The notes under the pieces were generated by a model. It saw nothing but the letters and a program-made list of their open reading frames with translations. It made no database searches and had not been told where the DNA came from. Positions 50,434-57,847 of a stretch of DNA of 64,000 bases are shown piece after piece. Position 1 is the stretch's first letter. Each line of letters starts with the position of its first letter. Origin of the DNA: Allobogoriella deserti (GTDB lineage Bacteria > Actinomycetota > Actinomycetes > Actinomycetales > Actinomycetaceae); the NCBI RefSeq assembly GCF_042680605.1, contig NZ_JBHUEE010000006.1, positions 222,763 through 286,762 of the forward strand, in the 5' to 3' direction. The translations under genes and the position numbers were made by a program.

Positions 50434-51029
50434 CCACCCTGACCTACTACACCGCCACCAGCCTCGACGGCTTCATCGCCGACCCGCAGGACTCCCTGGA
50501 CTGGCTGCTCCGGCAACCCCAGGAGGGCCCCGAGGACGGCGAGGCCGAGGACGACGCCGCGGCGCGGTTCGGCTACGAGCGTTTCATCGCCGGCATCGGT
50601 GCCATCGTCATGGGGTCGACGACGTACGAGTGGATCCTGCGGCATCACGACGATGTCGCGGCCGAGATGGGTACCGGATGGCCCTACGCCATGCCGGCGT
50701 GGGTGATGACCACCCGTGATCTGGAGGTGACGGACGGGCGCGACGTCCGGCTCGCCTCCGGGGACGTGCGGGAGGTCTACGACGCGATGGTCGCGGCGGC
50801 CGGCGGGAAGAACCTGTGGCTCGTCGGCGGCGGGGACCTGGCCGGGCAGTTCGCCGACGCCGGTCTGCTCGACGAGGTGATCGCCACCGTCGCGCCCGTC
50901 ACGCTCGGCAGCGGCCGTCCGCTGCTGAACCGCCGCCTCGAGCTCGAGCTGCTCGAGACGGCCGGATCGGGGCCGTTCCTGTGCGCCCGGTACCGCGTCG
51001 ACGGGCCGCTGCTCGAGGACCGAACCTGA
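50430..51029 (+). CDS. Dihydrofolate-reductase/RibD-C family protein
   Basis: 199 residues; ATG 50430 overlaps the previous stop (ATGA). It begins TLTYYTATSLDGFIADPQDS, a strong signature of this family, and continues IVMGSTTYEWILRH, AWVMTTRDLEV and LVGGGDLAGQFADAGLLDEV. Predicted NAD(P)H-dependent reductase; substrate unknown. Coupled to the AraC-DinB regulator, which may sense the same compound. A paralogue lies at 8052-8588. Confidence 0.86.
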   Translation: MTTLTYYTATSLDGFIADPQDSLDWLLRQPQEGPEDGEAEDDAAARFGYERFIAGIGAIVMGSTTYEWILRHHDDVAAEMGTGWPYAMPAWVMTTRDLEVTDGRDVRLASGDVREVYDAMVAAAGGKNLWLVGGGDLAGQFADAGLLDEVIATVAPVTLGSGRPLLNRRLELELLETAGSGPFLCARYRVDGPLLEDRT

Positions 51030-51091
51030 CCTGGTCCGTTCTCGCCCGATGTCGGCCCTCGGTCGGCGACGGCGTCGGTCGGGGCCGTCCC

Positions 51092-52552
51092 TCAGCCGAT
51101 GACCGCTGTCGACTCGGGGTAGCGGAACGCCTGCTGGTGACTGCGCATCGCCAGCGCCGTGCCGAGGGTGATCGGTCCGAGGCGGCCGAGGAACATCAGG
51201 ACGCACAACAGGACCTGGTGGCCCGGCGCCAGGTCCGCGGTGATCCCGGTGGACAGCCCGACCGTGCCGAACGCGGAGATCACCTCGAACAGGATCTGGT
51301 CCAGGTCGAACGGTGAGCTCATCGCCAGGACGATCGTCGAGCCCATCACCGCGGCGACCGCCAGCAGCGCGACCGTGACGGCTTCACGGACCGTCCGTGG
51401 CGGCACGCGCCGGTGGAAGGCCGCGACGTCTCGGTCACCGCGCAGCTCGGCCCAGATGACGAAACCGAGCAGCGCGAACGTCGTCACCTTGATGCCGCCG
51501 GCGGTGCCACCGCTCCCGCCGCCGATGAACATGAGGACGTCGAGGCCGAGCCATGTCCCGGTGTTCATCTGACCGATGTCGACACTGTTGAACCCGGCCG
51601 TACGCGGGGTGACGCCCTGGAAGAGCGCGGCGAGCACCTTTCCCGGCCCGTCCAGCGGGCCCAGCGTGCCCGGGTTGTTCCACTCCGCGACGAGGACGAA
51701 CAGCGTGCCGGCCGGCACCAGGACGGCGGTGGCGAGCACGGTGATCTTGGTGTGCAGCGTCCACCGACGTGGCGTGCGGAGGTGGCGGTAGAGCTCGATG
51801 AGCACCGGGAAGCCGATGCCGCCGAGGACGAACGCGAGCATGATCGGGACGCAGATCCACGGATCGGTGGCGAATCCCATGAGGCTGTCGCTGTACAGGG
51901 CGAAGCCGGCGTTGTTGAACGCGGAGATGGCGTGGAAGAGGCCGAGCCACAGCGCCCGCCCGAACGGCTCGCCGTAGCCGATCATCCAGCGCGCCGTCAG
52001 AATCACGGTGACCGCCGCCTCGAGGATGATCGTGGTGCGCAGCACGGTCAGCAGCAGTGAGGCGACGTCGCCCAGGCTCAGCGTCCGGGTCGAGGCTGCG
52101 GCGACGCGACGGGTCTGCAGCCCGAGGCGGCGCGAGATCATCAGGCCGAGTACCGAGGCCATCGTCATGACGCCGAAGCCGCCGATCTGGATCAGCACGG
52201 CGATGACCGCCTGGCCGAAGCCGCTCCAGTACTCCGGGGTGTCGACGACGATCAGCCCGGTCACGCAGATGGCCGAGACCGCGGTGAAGAAGGCCTCGAG
52301 GAAGCTCGCGTGTTCTCCGGTGGTCGCCACCGGGAGGAGCAACAGCAGCGTGCCGACGGCGATCCCGGCGACGAACCCGAGCGCGACCATCTGGACCGGC
52401 CGGCGCGGGTTGACCTCCTGTCCGGGCCCGGCGAGGCGGCGCCGCTCGCGCAGCACGCGACGCCATCGTTGCCACCGGTTCCCCTGCGGTGCCGGCGGGC
52501 GAGGGACCGACCGTGGCGGCCGGACGGCCGTCGCGGGGTGGCTTCTGCTCAT
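51092..52552 (-). CDS. TrkH/KtrB-family potassium uptake channel subunit
   Basis: 486 residues from ATG 52552, behind GAGGAG. The four filter-forming P-loops are all visible: SAICVTGLIVVDT, SAFNNAGFALYSD, TPRTAGFNSVDIG and SAFGTVGLSTGIT, each with the key glycine. TM segments fit the 4 x (M1-P-M2) fold. It forms a K+ channel gated by a TrkA/KtrA RCK protein, which is not encoded in the window. Divergent from a KdpDE-like system, so potassium or osmotic control is plausible. Confidence 0.92.
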   Translation of the reverse strand: MSRSHPATAVRPPRSVPRPPAPQGNRWQRWRRVLRERRRLAGPGQEVNPRRPVQMVALGFVAGIAVGTLLLLLPVATTGEHASFLEAFFTAVSAICVTGLIVVDTPEYWSGFGQAVIAVLIQIGGFGVMTMASVLGLMISRRLGLQTRRVAAASTRTLSLGDVASLLLTVLRTTIILEAAVTVILTARWMIGYGEPFGRALWLGLFHAISAFNNAGFALYSDSLMGFATDPWICVPIMLAFVLGGIGFPVLIELYRHLRTPRRWTLHTKITVLATAVLVPAGTLFVLVAEWNNPGTLGPLDGPGKVLAALFQGVTPRTAGFNSVDIGQMNTGTWLGLDVLMFIGGGSGGTAGGIKVTTFALLGFVIWAELRGDRDVAAFHRRVPPRTVREAVTVALLAVAAVMGSTIVLAMSSPFDLDQILFEVISAFGTVGLSTGITADLAPGHQVLLCVLMFLGRLGPITLGTALAMRSHQQAFRYPESTAVIG

Positions 52553-52728
52553 CCCCGCGCGCTCCTCTCGTTGATCTCGACCCGGGGGCGGACTCTCCGT
52601 CCTCGATGGCGCAGTCGAGCCTAGGAACGTCGGCGCCGCCGCGGGCGCCACAACGGGGTCTCCGGGCGTCAGGATTCCGTCAAGATCACGAAGGGTCGGC
52701 CTGCCCGGCGTTGTGCCAGGCTGTGGCC

Positions 52729-54000
52729 GTGTCCGAGGCCACACGCATCACCCCGAGAGCCCCCGCGCCGGGTCGAGGCGGGGTCGCGCCGGCGCGCCGC
52801 ATCACCGCGGTGGTGCTCATCGTGGTGGCGCTACCGCTGACCACCGTGGCCACGGTGGCGCTGCGGGATGCATTCGCGCTCGGCAGCCTGCTGCTGCTCT
52901 ACCTGCTCGCCGTCGTCGTCATCGCCGCGATCGGTGGGCTGCTGCCCGGACTGGTCGCGGCTGCGGTGTCCTTCGCACTCGCGAACTGGTTCCTGACGAT
53001 CCCGTACTACACGCTGCAGGTCGCCGAGCGCGATGCCATCGTCGAGCTGTCCGTCTTCGTCGTCGTGGCGGCCATCGTCAGCGCGCTCGTCGAGCTCGGG
53101 GCACGGGACCGCGCGGCGTACCGGGAGCGACTCGCCGAGCAGGCCGCCGCCACCCGTGAGCTGGAGGCGGCGGACCGCGTCCGTTCCGCGCTCATCGCCG
53201 CCGTCGGCCACGACCTGCGCACCCCGCTGGCCGGGACCAAGGCGGCCGTGAGCACGCTGCGCCAGGACGACGTCGACTACTCACCGGAGCAGCGGGAGAA
53301 CCTGCTGGCGACGATCGAGGAGTCCACCGACCGACTGACCCGGGTGATCACCAACCTGCTCGACATGAGTCGCCTGCAGTCGGGTGCGCTGACCGCCCGG
53401 CACGAGCAGGTCGAGCTGGAGGAGGTCCTCGCCAGAGTCCTGGACGGCGTGCCGTCCGGCGCGGTTGCCGTCGAGCTGCCGGACGCGCTCCCCCCGGTGC
53501 GCGCCGACGCGGCACTGCTGGAACGGGTGCTCGACAACCTCGTGCAGAACGCCGTCCGCTACAGCCCGGCGGGCACGCCGGTGGAGATCACCGCAGCGGT
53601 GGGAACTGGACGGCCCGAGGCCGAGGCCGAGGGCGGGACCGAGGCCGAGGAGGACACCAGGTCCGGGACGGTGCCGGTGGATGTGCGGGTCATCGACCAT
53701 GGGCCCGGCGTCCCGCCCGAGGCGTGGGAGCGCATGTTCGTCCCGCTCCAGCGGCTCGACGACCGTGGCACGGACTCGCACGTCGGACTCGGCCTGGCGA
53801 TCGCCGACGGGTTGGCCGGAGCGATGGGAGCGACCCTCACCCCGTCGCAGACCCCGGGTGGCGGCCTGACGATGTCGGTGGCACTGCCGGTGGCACTGCC
53901 GATGGCCGACGACGGTGCGGCCGGACCCAGCACGGGCGCGGCCGGACCCGGTGCTGGCACGGGCGAGCCCGCCACGGGACACGGGGAGTCCCCGCCGTGA
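52729..54000 (+). CDS. KdpD-like (DUF4118) sensor histidine kinase without the N-terminal KdpD domain
   Basis: 423 residues from GTG 52729, 6 bases after CAGGCT (leaderless). The membrane part has about four spans (LLYLLAVVVIAAIGGLLPG, FALANWFLTIPYY), as in the KdpD DUF4118 region. The kinase core follows: phosphorylated His161 in VGHDLRTPLAG, N box LDNLVQNAVRYSP, G boxes DHGPGVPPEAW and GLGLAIADGL. The universal-stress/KdpD sensor domain is absent. It has an unusual repetitive C-tail. It probably phosphorylates the adjacent regulator; the Kdp pump genes are not present. Confidence 0.88.
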   Translation: MSEATRITPRAPAPGRGGVAPARRITAVVLIVVALPLTTVATVALRDAFALGSLLLLYLLAVVVIAAIGGLLPGLVAAAVSFALANWFLTIPYYTLQVAERDAIVELSVFVVVAAIVSALVELGARDRAAYRERLAEQAAATRELEAADRVRSALIAAVGHDLRTPLAGTKAAVSTLRQDDVDYSPEQRENLLATIEESTDRLTRVITNLLDMSRLQSGALTARHEQVELEEVLARVLDGVPSGAVAVELPDALPPVRADAALLERVLDNLVQNAVRYSPAGTPVEITAAVGTGRPEAEAEGGTEAEEDTRSGTVPVDVRVIDHGPGVPPEAWERMFVPLQRLDDRGTDSHVGLGLAIADGLAGAMGATLTPSQTPGGGLTMSVALPVALPMADDGAAGPSTGAAGPGAGTGEPATGHGESPP

Positions 54001-54671
54001 GGCTCTTGCTCGTCGAGGACGACGCCGCGCTCGTCCGGACCCTGACGATCAGCCTCGAGGTGCGGGGCTTCGAGGTCGACGCCGCCGGCAACGGCGCGAG
54101 TGCGCTGGCGGCCGCGCGCCGGGACCCGCCGGCCGTGGCCGTGGTGGACCTCGGCCTGCCGGACGTGGACGGTATCGAGGTGGTGCGTGGGCTGCGCTCC
54201 TGGTCGCAACTGCCCATCCTGGTGCTCTCCGCCCGCGATGCCGAACAGACCAAGATCGAGGCGCTGGAGGCCGGCGCCGACGACTACGTGACCAAGCCGT
54301 TCGGGATGGGCGAGCTGCTCGCCCGGCTGAATGCGGCCTTGCGGCGGGCCGGTCCGTCCTCGTCCGCCGCGGTGGTCCGGGCCGGCGAGCTGGCCATCGA
54401 CCTCTCCGCCCACCGGATCGAACGCGACGGCCGGCAGGTGCACCTGACGCCGACCGAGTGGGATCTGCTCGAGGTCCTCGTGCGCGCGCAGGGCGCTCTG
54501 GTTCCGCGGCGGGACCTGCTCCAGGCGGTGTGGGGGCCGCGGTACGCGAGAGAGACCAACTACCTGCGGGTCTACCTTGCCCAGCTGCGCCGCAAGCTCG
54601 AAGCGGATCCCTCCGCGCCGCGGCACCTGATCACCGAGCCCGGCGTCGGCTACCGCTTCGAAGCGGACTGA
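53997..54671 (+). CDS. KdpE-like OmpR-family response regulator
   Basis: 224 residues from GTG 53997, overlapping the kinase stop. Receiver: acidic pair VEDDAALV, phospho-Asp51 in VVDLGLPDVDG, Lys in YVTKPFG. The output domain is a winged helix: LTPTEWDLLEVLVRAQGALV and YLRVYLAQLRRKLEADP. KdpE-like length and order. The likely target is the potassium gene trkH across the divergent gap. Converges on the chromate transporter gene six bases away. Confidence 0.93.
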   Translation: MRLLLVEDDAALVRTLTISLEVRGFEVDAAGNGASALAAARRDPPAVAVVDLGLPDVDGIEVVRGLRSWSQLPILVLSARDAEQTKIEALEAGADDYVTKPFGMGELLARLNAALRRAGPSSSAAVVRAGELAIDLSAHRIERDGRQVHLTPTEWDLLEVLVRAQGALVPRRDLLQAVWGPRYARETNYLRVYLAQLRRKLEADPSAPRHLITEPGVGYRFEAD

Positions 54672-54677
54672 CGGTGC

Positions 54678-55970
54678 TCACAGCACGGCCCAACCGAGCA
54701 GCGCCGCGGCGACGACGACACCCCATGCCGGCGCCTTCCAGGCGGTGAGGGCCACGAATGCGACGGCGGCGATCGCCATGGCGACGGCGGACGTGACTCC
54801 CTCGGTGAACACCGGGTCGTAGAGCGCGGCGGCGAGCAGACCGACCACGCCCGCGTTGACACCCATGAGGGCGCGGCGGGCGCGCGGCGCGCGGCGGAGC
54901 CGCTCCCAGAAGGGCAGCACCCCGAGGACGAGCAGCGCTGAGGGGAGGAAAATGGCCAGCAGCGCGATCGCGGCGCCGGTCAGGCCGGTCGGACCGGACT
55001 CTGTGACGGCGCCGAGGTAGGCGGCGAAGGTGAACAGCGGACCGGGAACCGCCTGGGCCGCGCCGTAACCGGCGAGGAAGTTCTGATCCGCGACCAGGCC
55101 CGGCTGGACCGTCTCGGCACGGAGCAGCGGGAGCACGACGTGCCCGCCACCGAACACCAACGCTCCGGCGCGGTAGAAGCTGTCGATCAGCACCAGGGCG
55201 CCGTTGCGGGTCGCGCCCGCGGCCAACGGGAGCGCGGCGAGGAGCAGCGCGAAGAGCACCAGACACACGACGGCGAACCTCCGGCGCAACGCCACGGCCA
55301 GCCCCTCACCGGCGGCCGTGGTCTGCTCCGGGCGGAGCCAGACCAGACCGATGAGGCCGGCAACGAGGATCACCAGCACCTGCCCGAGTGCGGAGGGCAG
55401 CAGCATGGCGAGCACCATCCCGCCGACCGCGACGGCGGCGCGTTCCCGGTCCGGCGCCAGGCTGCGCGCCATGCCGAGCACGGCATGTGCGACGACGGCC
55501 ACGGCGGCGGCCTTCAGGCCCTGGAGCCAGCCGGCGTCCGCTTCGGCGCCGAGGGCTTGAACGCCGAAGGCGAAAGCGACGAGCAGCGCGGCGGACGGCA
55601 ACGTGAATGCGGTCCAGGCGGCGAGCATCCCGCCGAGGCCGGCGCGGCGGAGCCCGAGTGCCATGCCCACCTGGCTCGAGGCTGGCCCGGGGAGGAACTG
55701 GCACAGCGCCACCAGATCGGCGTACGCGCTCTCGCTTAGCCACCGCCGTCGCTCGACGAACGCCGAGCGGAAGTACCCGAGGTGGGCGATGGGGCCACCG
55801 AACGAGGTCAGGCCCAGGCCGAGGAAGGCGGTGAACACCTCGCGGACGGTGCCACGTGCTGGCCGGTCGCCGGAGCCGGGCTCGTTATCGGATCCGGGCG
55901 GGCCGCCGGATGCGGGCGGCCCACCGGAGGACGGTGCGGAGGGGCCGGACGAGTCGTCATGGCGCGTCAC
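54678..55970 (-). CDS. chrA: Chromate transporter, long-chain CHR family
   Basis: 430 residues, two homologous halves. The CHR signature FGGPIAHLGYFRSAFVERRRW (given in part: FGGPIAHLGY) starts the first half; VFGGGHVVLPLLRAETV starts the second. FLPGPASSQVGMALG and AVPGPLFTFAAYLG are the paired PGP motifs. The long-chain form expels chromate using the proton gradient. It is translationally coupled to arsC (four-base overlap), so the operon joins chromate and arsenate defence. Confidence 0.93.
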   Translation of the reverse strand: MTRHDDSSGPSAPSSGGPPASGGPPGSDNEPGSGDRPARGTVREVFTAFLGLGLTSFGGPIAHLGYFRSAFVERRRWLSESAYADLVALCQFLPGPASSQVGMALGLRRAGLGGMLAAWTAFTLPSAALLVAFAFGVQALGAEADAGWLQGLKAAAVAVVAHAVLGMARSLAPDRERAAVAVGGMVLAMLLPSALGQVLVILVAGLIGLVWLRPEQTTAAGEGLAVALRRRFAVVCLVLFALLLAALPLAAGATRNGALVLIDSFYRAGALVFGGGHVVLPLLRAETVQPGLVADQNFLAGYGAAQAVPGPLFTFAAYLGAVTESGPTGLTGAAIALLAIFLPSALLVLGVLPFWERLRRAPRARRALMGVNAGVVGLLAAALYDPVFTEGVTSAVAMAIAAVAFVALTAWKAPAWGVVVAAALLGWAVL

Positions 55971-56650
55971 GACTGCAGTGTGGCAGTCCGGTCATCCTCG
56001 GACGCGAGCTCGGCGAGCAGCGTACGGACGCGTCCGTCGATCTCGTCACGGATCCGCCGGACGGCTTCGATCGTCGTCTCGGCGGGATCCTCGATGTCCC
56101 AGCCCTCGTAGCGCTTGCCGGGGTAGATGGGACACACGTCGCCGCAGCCCATGGAGATCACGACGTCGGCCGCGCGGACGACGTCGTCCGTGAGCGGTTT
56201 GGGGAACTCGTGGGTGATGTCGACGCCGATCTCCTCCATGGCGGTGACGACCTCGGGATGGATGGTCGCGGACGGCACCGTTCCGGCCGAGCGCACGTGC
56301 ACCCGCCCGGCCGCCGCGTGATCGAGCAGGGCGGCGGCCATCTGGGACCGCCCGGCGTTCTGGCTGCACAGGAACAGCACCTCCGGGACGTCGTGCGGTG
56401 CCGCGCCCTTGGCCTGCGCGAGTGCGGTGAGCCGGTCCTGGGCGAACTTGCCGGCGAGGACGGGCAGATGCGCGGTGACCGTGGCCGTCCGGGCCAGGGC
56501 GGCGTGCGACTCGAAGACGACCCGTTCGACGGTCTCCTCGGCGAAGACGCCGTGGAACTTCGCGGTCAGGTCGTCGGTAATGGTGTGGAGCTCGTGCTCC
56601 GGGGAGAGCAGGCCGGGCAGTCCGTGGCCTCCGGCCGGGGTGGGGTCCAT
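55967..56650 (-). CDS. arsC: Arsenate reductase (arsenate-mycothiol transferase type) with three-helix N-terminal domain
   Basis: 227 residues, ATG 56650 behind GAAGGAGAT. Residues ~15-85 form a predicted three-helix bundle (VERVVFESHAALARTATVTA) seen in actinomycete ArsC proteins. The LMW-phosphatase loop LCSQNAGRSQ has nucleophile Cys95; the second motif is MGCGDVCPIYPGKRYEGW. Such enzymes attach arsenate to mycothiol before glutaredoxin-like reduction. It is overlapped by chrA and 10 bases behind another arsC. Confidence 0.92.
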   Translation of the reverse strand: MDPTPAGGHGLPGLLSPEHELHTITDDLTAKFHGVFAEETVERVVFESHAALARTATVTAHLPVLAGKFAQDRLTALAQAKGAAPHDVPEVLFLCSQNAGRSQMAAALLDHAAAGRVHVRSAGTVPSATIHPEVVTAMEEIGVDITHEFPKPLTDDVVRAADVVISMGCGDVCPIYPGKRYEGWDIEDPAETTIEAVRRIRDEIDGRVRTLLAELASEDDRTATLQS

Positions 56651-56660
56651 GGCATCTCCT

Positions 56661-57086
56661 TCAGGTGGTGGCGGGAACGAGCTCGGCGATGAGCTCTTCG
56701 ACGCGGCCGCGGATGTCGTCGCGGACGCGACGCACGGCCTCGATGTCCTTGCCCGCGGGGTCCTCGAGCTCCCAGTCCTCGTACCGGACCCCGGGGAAGA
56801 ACGGGCAGGTGTCACCGCAGCCCATGGTGATGACCACGTCGGAGGCGGCCACGTCGTCGGGCCGGATGATCTTGGGCTGCTCGGCGGTGATGTCGATGCC
56901 TTCCTCGGCCATGGCGGTCACCGCGACGGGGTTGATCTGGTCCGCCGGTTCCGAACCGGCGGAGCGGACCTCGACGCGGCCGTGGGAGAGCGCGGACATG
57001 TACCCGGCGGCCATCTGGGACCGGCCGGCGTTGTGGACGCAGACGAACATGACGCTGGGACGGTCGGTGGTGGTCTCGGCGGTCAT
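56661..57086 (-). CDS. arsC: Arsenate reductase, single-domain (arsenate-mycothiol transferase type)
   Basis: 141 residues from ATG 57086. The P-loop FVCVHNAGRSQ holds Cys16; MGCGDTCPFFPGVRYEDWEL holds the second Cys pair. This is the compact version of the enzyme encoded just downstream. It overlaps the ArsR-phosphatase fusion by four bases, so the regulator and the reductase are translated together. Confidence 0.92.
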   Translation of the reverse strand: MTAETTTDRPSVMFVCVHNAGRSQMAAGYMSALSHGRVEVRSAGSEPADQINPVAVTAMAEEGIDITAEQPKIIRPDDVAASDVVITMGCGDTCPFFPGVRYEDWELEDPAGKDIEAVRRVRDDIRGRVEELIAELVPATT

Positions 57087-57796
57087 CGGGACTCCTTCGG
57101 GGTCGTGGGTCTGGCGTGGGTGGGGTTCTCGGGCAGAGTCACGCGCGGGGCGAGATTGCTGACCCGGCGGTCGAGCTCCTCGTACGCAGCGTCGAACACG
57201 TCGGGCGTACCGACCGCAGCGGGGTCGGGCACGGACCAGTGCAGGTCGATCGGGACGTCGAGCTCCTCGTGGGCGCGGTCGCAGACGGTGACCAGGAGGT
57301 CGTCGTGGTGGCGGACGTCGGTGACGTGCCGTGGGCTGGCGGCGCGCAGGTCGAGGCCGTGCCGGCGCGCGGCGTCGAGGGCTCCGGCCGCGACGGCGGG
57401 AGCCGGGTGCGTGCCGGCCGAGGTGGCCGGCACGGCGCTGACGCGCTGCCACAGAGCGGCCGCCAGCTGGGAACGGGCGGAGTTTCCGGTGCAGACGAAG
57501 AGCACGCGCGGTGCGGTGCGTCCGGTCGGGACGCTCAGCAGGTCGAGCGTCTCGGGGACGAGCCGGAGGTAGCTGCGGCGTCGGTCGCCCTCGGAGCGGT
57601 GGCGGATCACGACGCCGGCTTCCTGCAGCACCTTGAGGTGGTGTGCGAGGAGGTTCGACGGCATCCGGAGCGCCTCGGCGAGCTCCGACGGCGCGGCGTC
57701 ACCGAGGGACAGGGTGTCCACCACGCGTAGCCGGCCAGGGTCGGCCAGCGCGGCGTGCAACTCGGCACGGCGCTGAGTGGATGCTTCAGTGTTCAT
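57083..57796 (-). CDS. arsR: ArsR-type regulator fused to low-molecular-weight phosphatase/ArsC domain
   Basis: 237 residues. The N-terminal ArsR winged helix (~10-80) reads RAELHAALADPGRLRVVDTL and MPSNLLAHHLKVLQEAGVV. From residue ~95 a complete LMWPc/ArsC fold follows: LFVCTGNSARSQLAAALW with Cys102 as nucleophile, and VTVCDRAHEELD. Fusion of sensor and phosphatase suggests that arsenate chemistry or arsenite release feeds directly into derepression. It heads the operon arsR-arsC, arsC, arsC, chrA. Confidence 0.93.
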   Translation of the reverse strand: MNTEASTQRRAELHAALADPGRLRVVDTLSLGDAAPSELAEALRMPSNLLAHHLKVLQEAGVVIRHRSEGDRRRSYLRLVPETLDLLSVPTGRTAPRVLFVCTGNSARSQLAAALWQRVSAVPATSAGTHPAPAVAAGALDAARRHGLDLRAASPRHVTDVRHHDDLLVTVCDRAHEELDVPIDLHWSVPDPAAVGTPDVFDAAYEELDRRVSNLAPRVTLPENPTHARPTTPKESR

Positions 57797-57826
57797 TGAG
57801 GCAATGCTCGTTGAGCTATATGCCGG
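57797..57826 (-). promoter_or_regulatory. Promoter/operator region of the arsenic operon
   Basis: Only 51 bases separate copB from the arsR fusion. Dyads GCTC-GTT-GAGC (57809-57819) and ATTG-AGG-CAAT (57795-57805, overlapping the start codon) are candidate sites for the ArsR protein; TATAGC lies upstream of both. A copB terminator must also fit here; none is visible. Confidence 0.45.
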
Positions 57827-57847
57827 ATGTCAATGGTGGGCTCGGTT

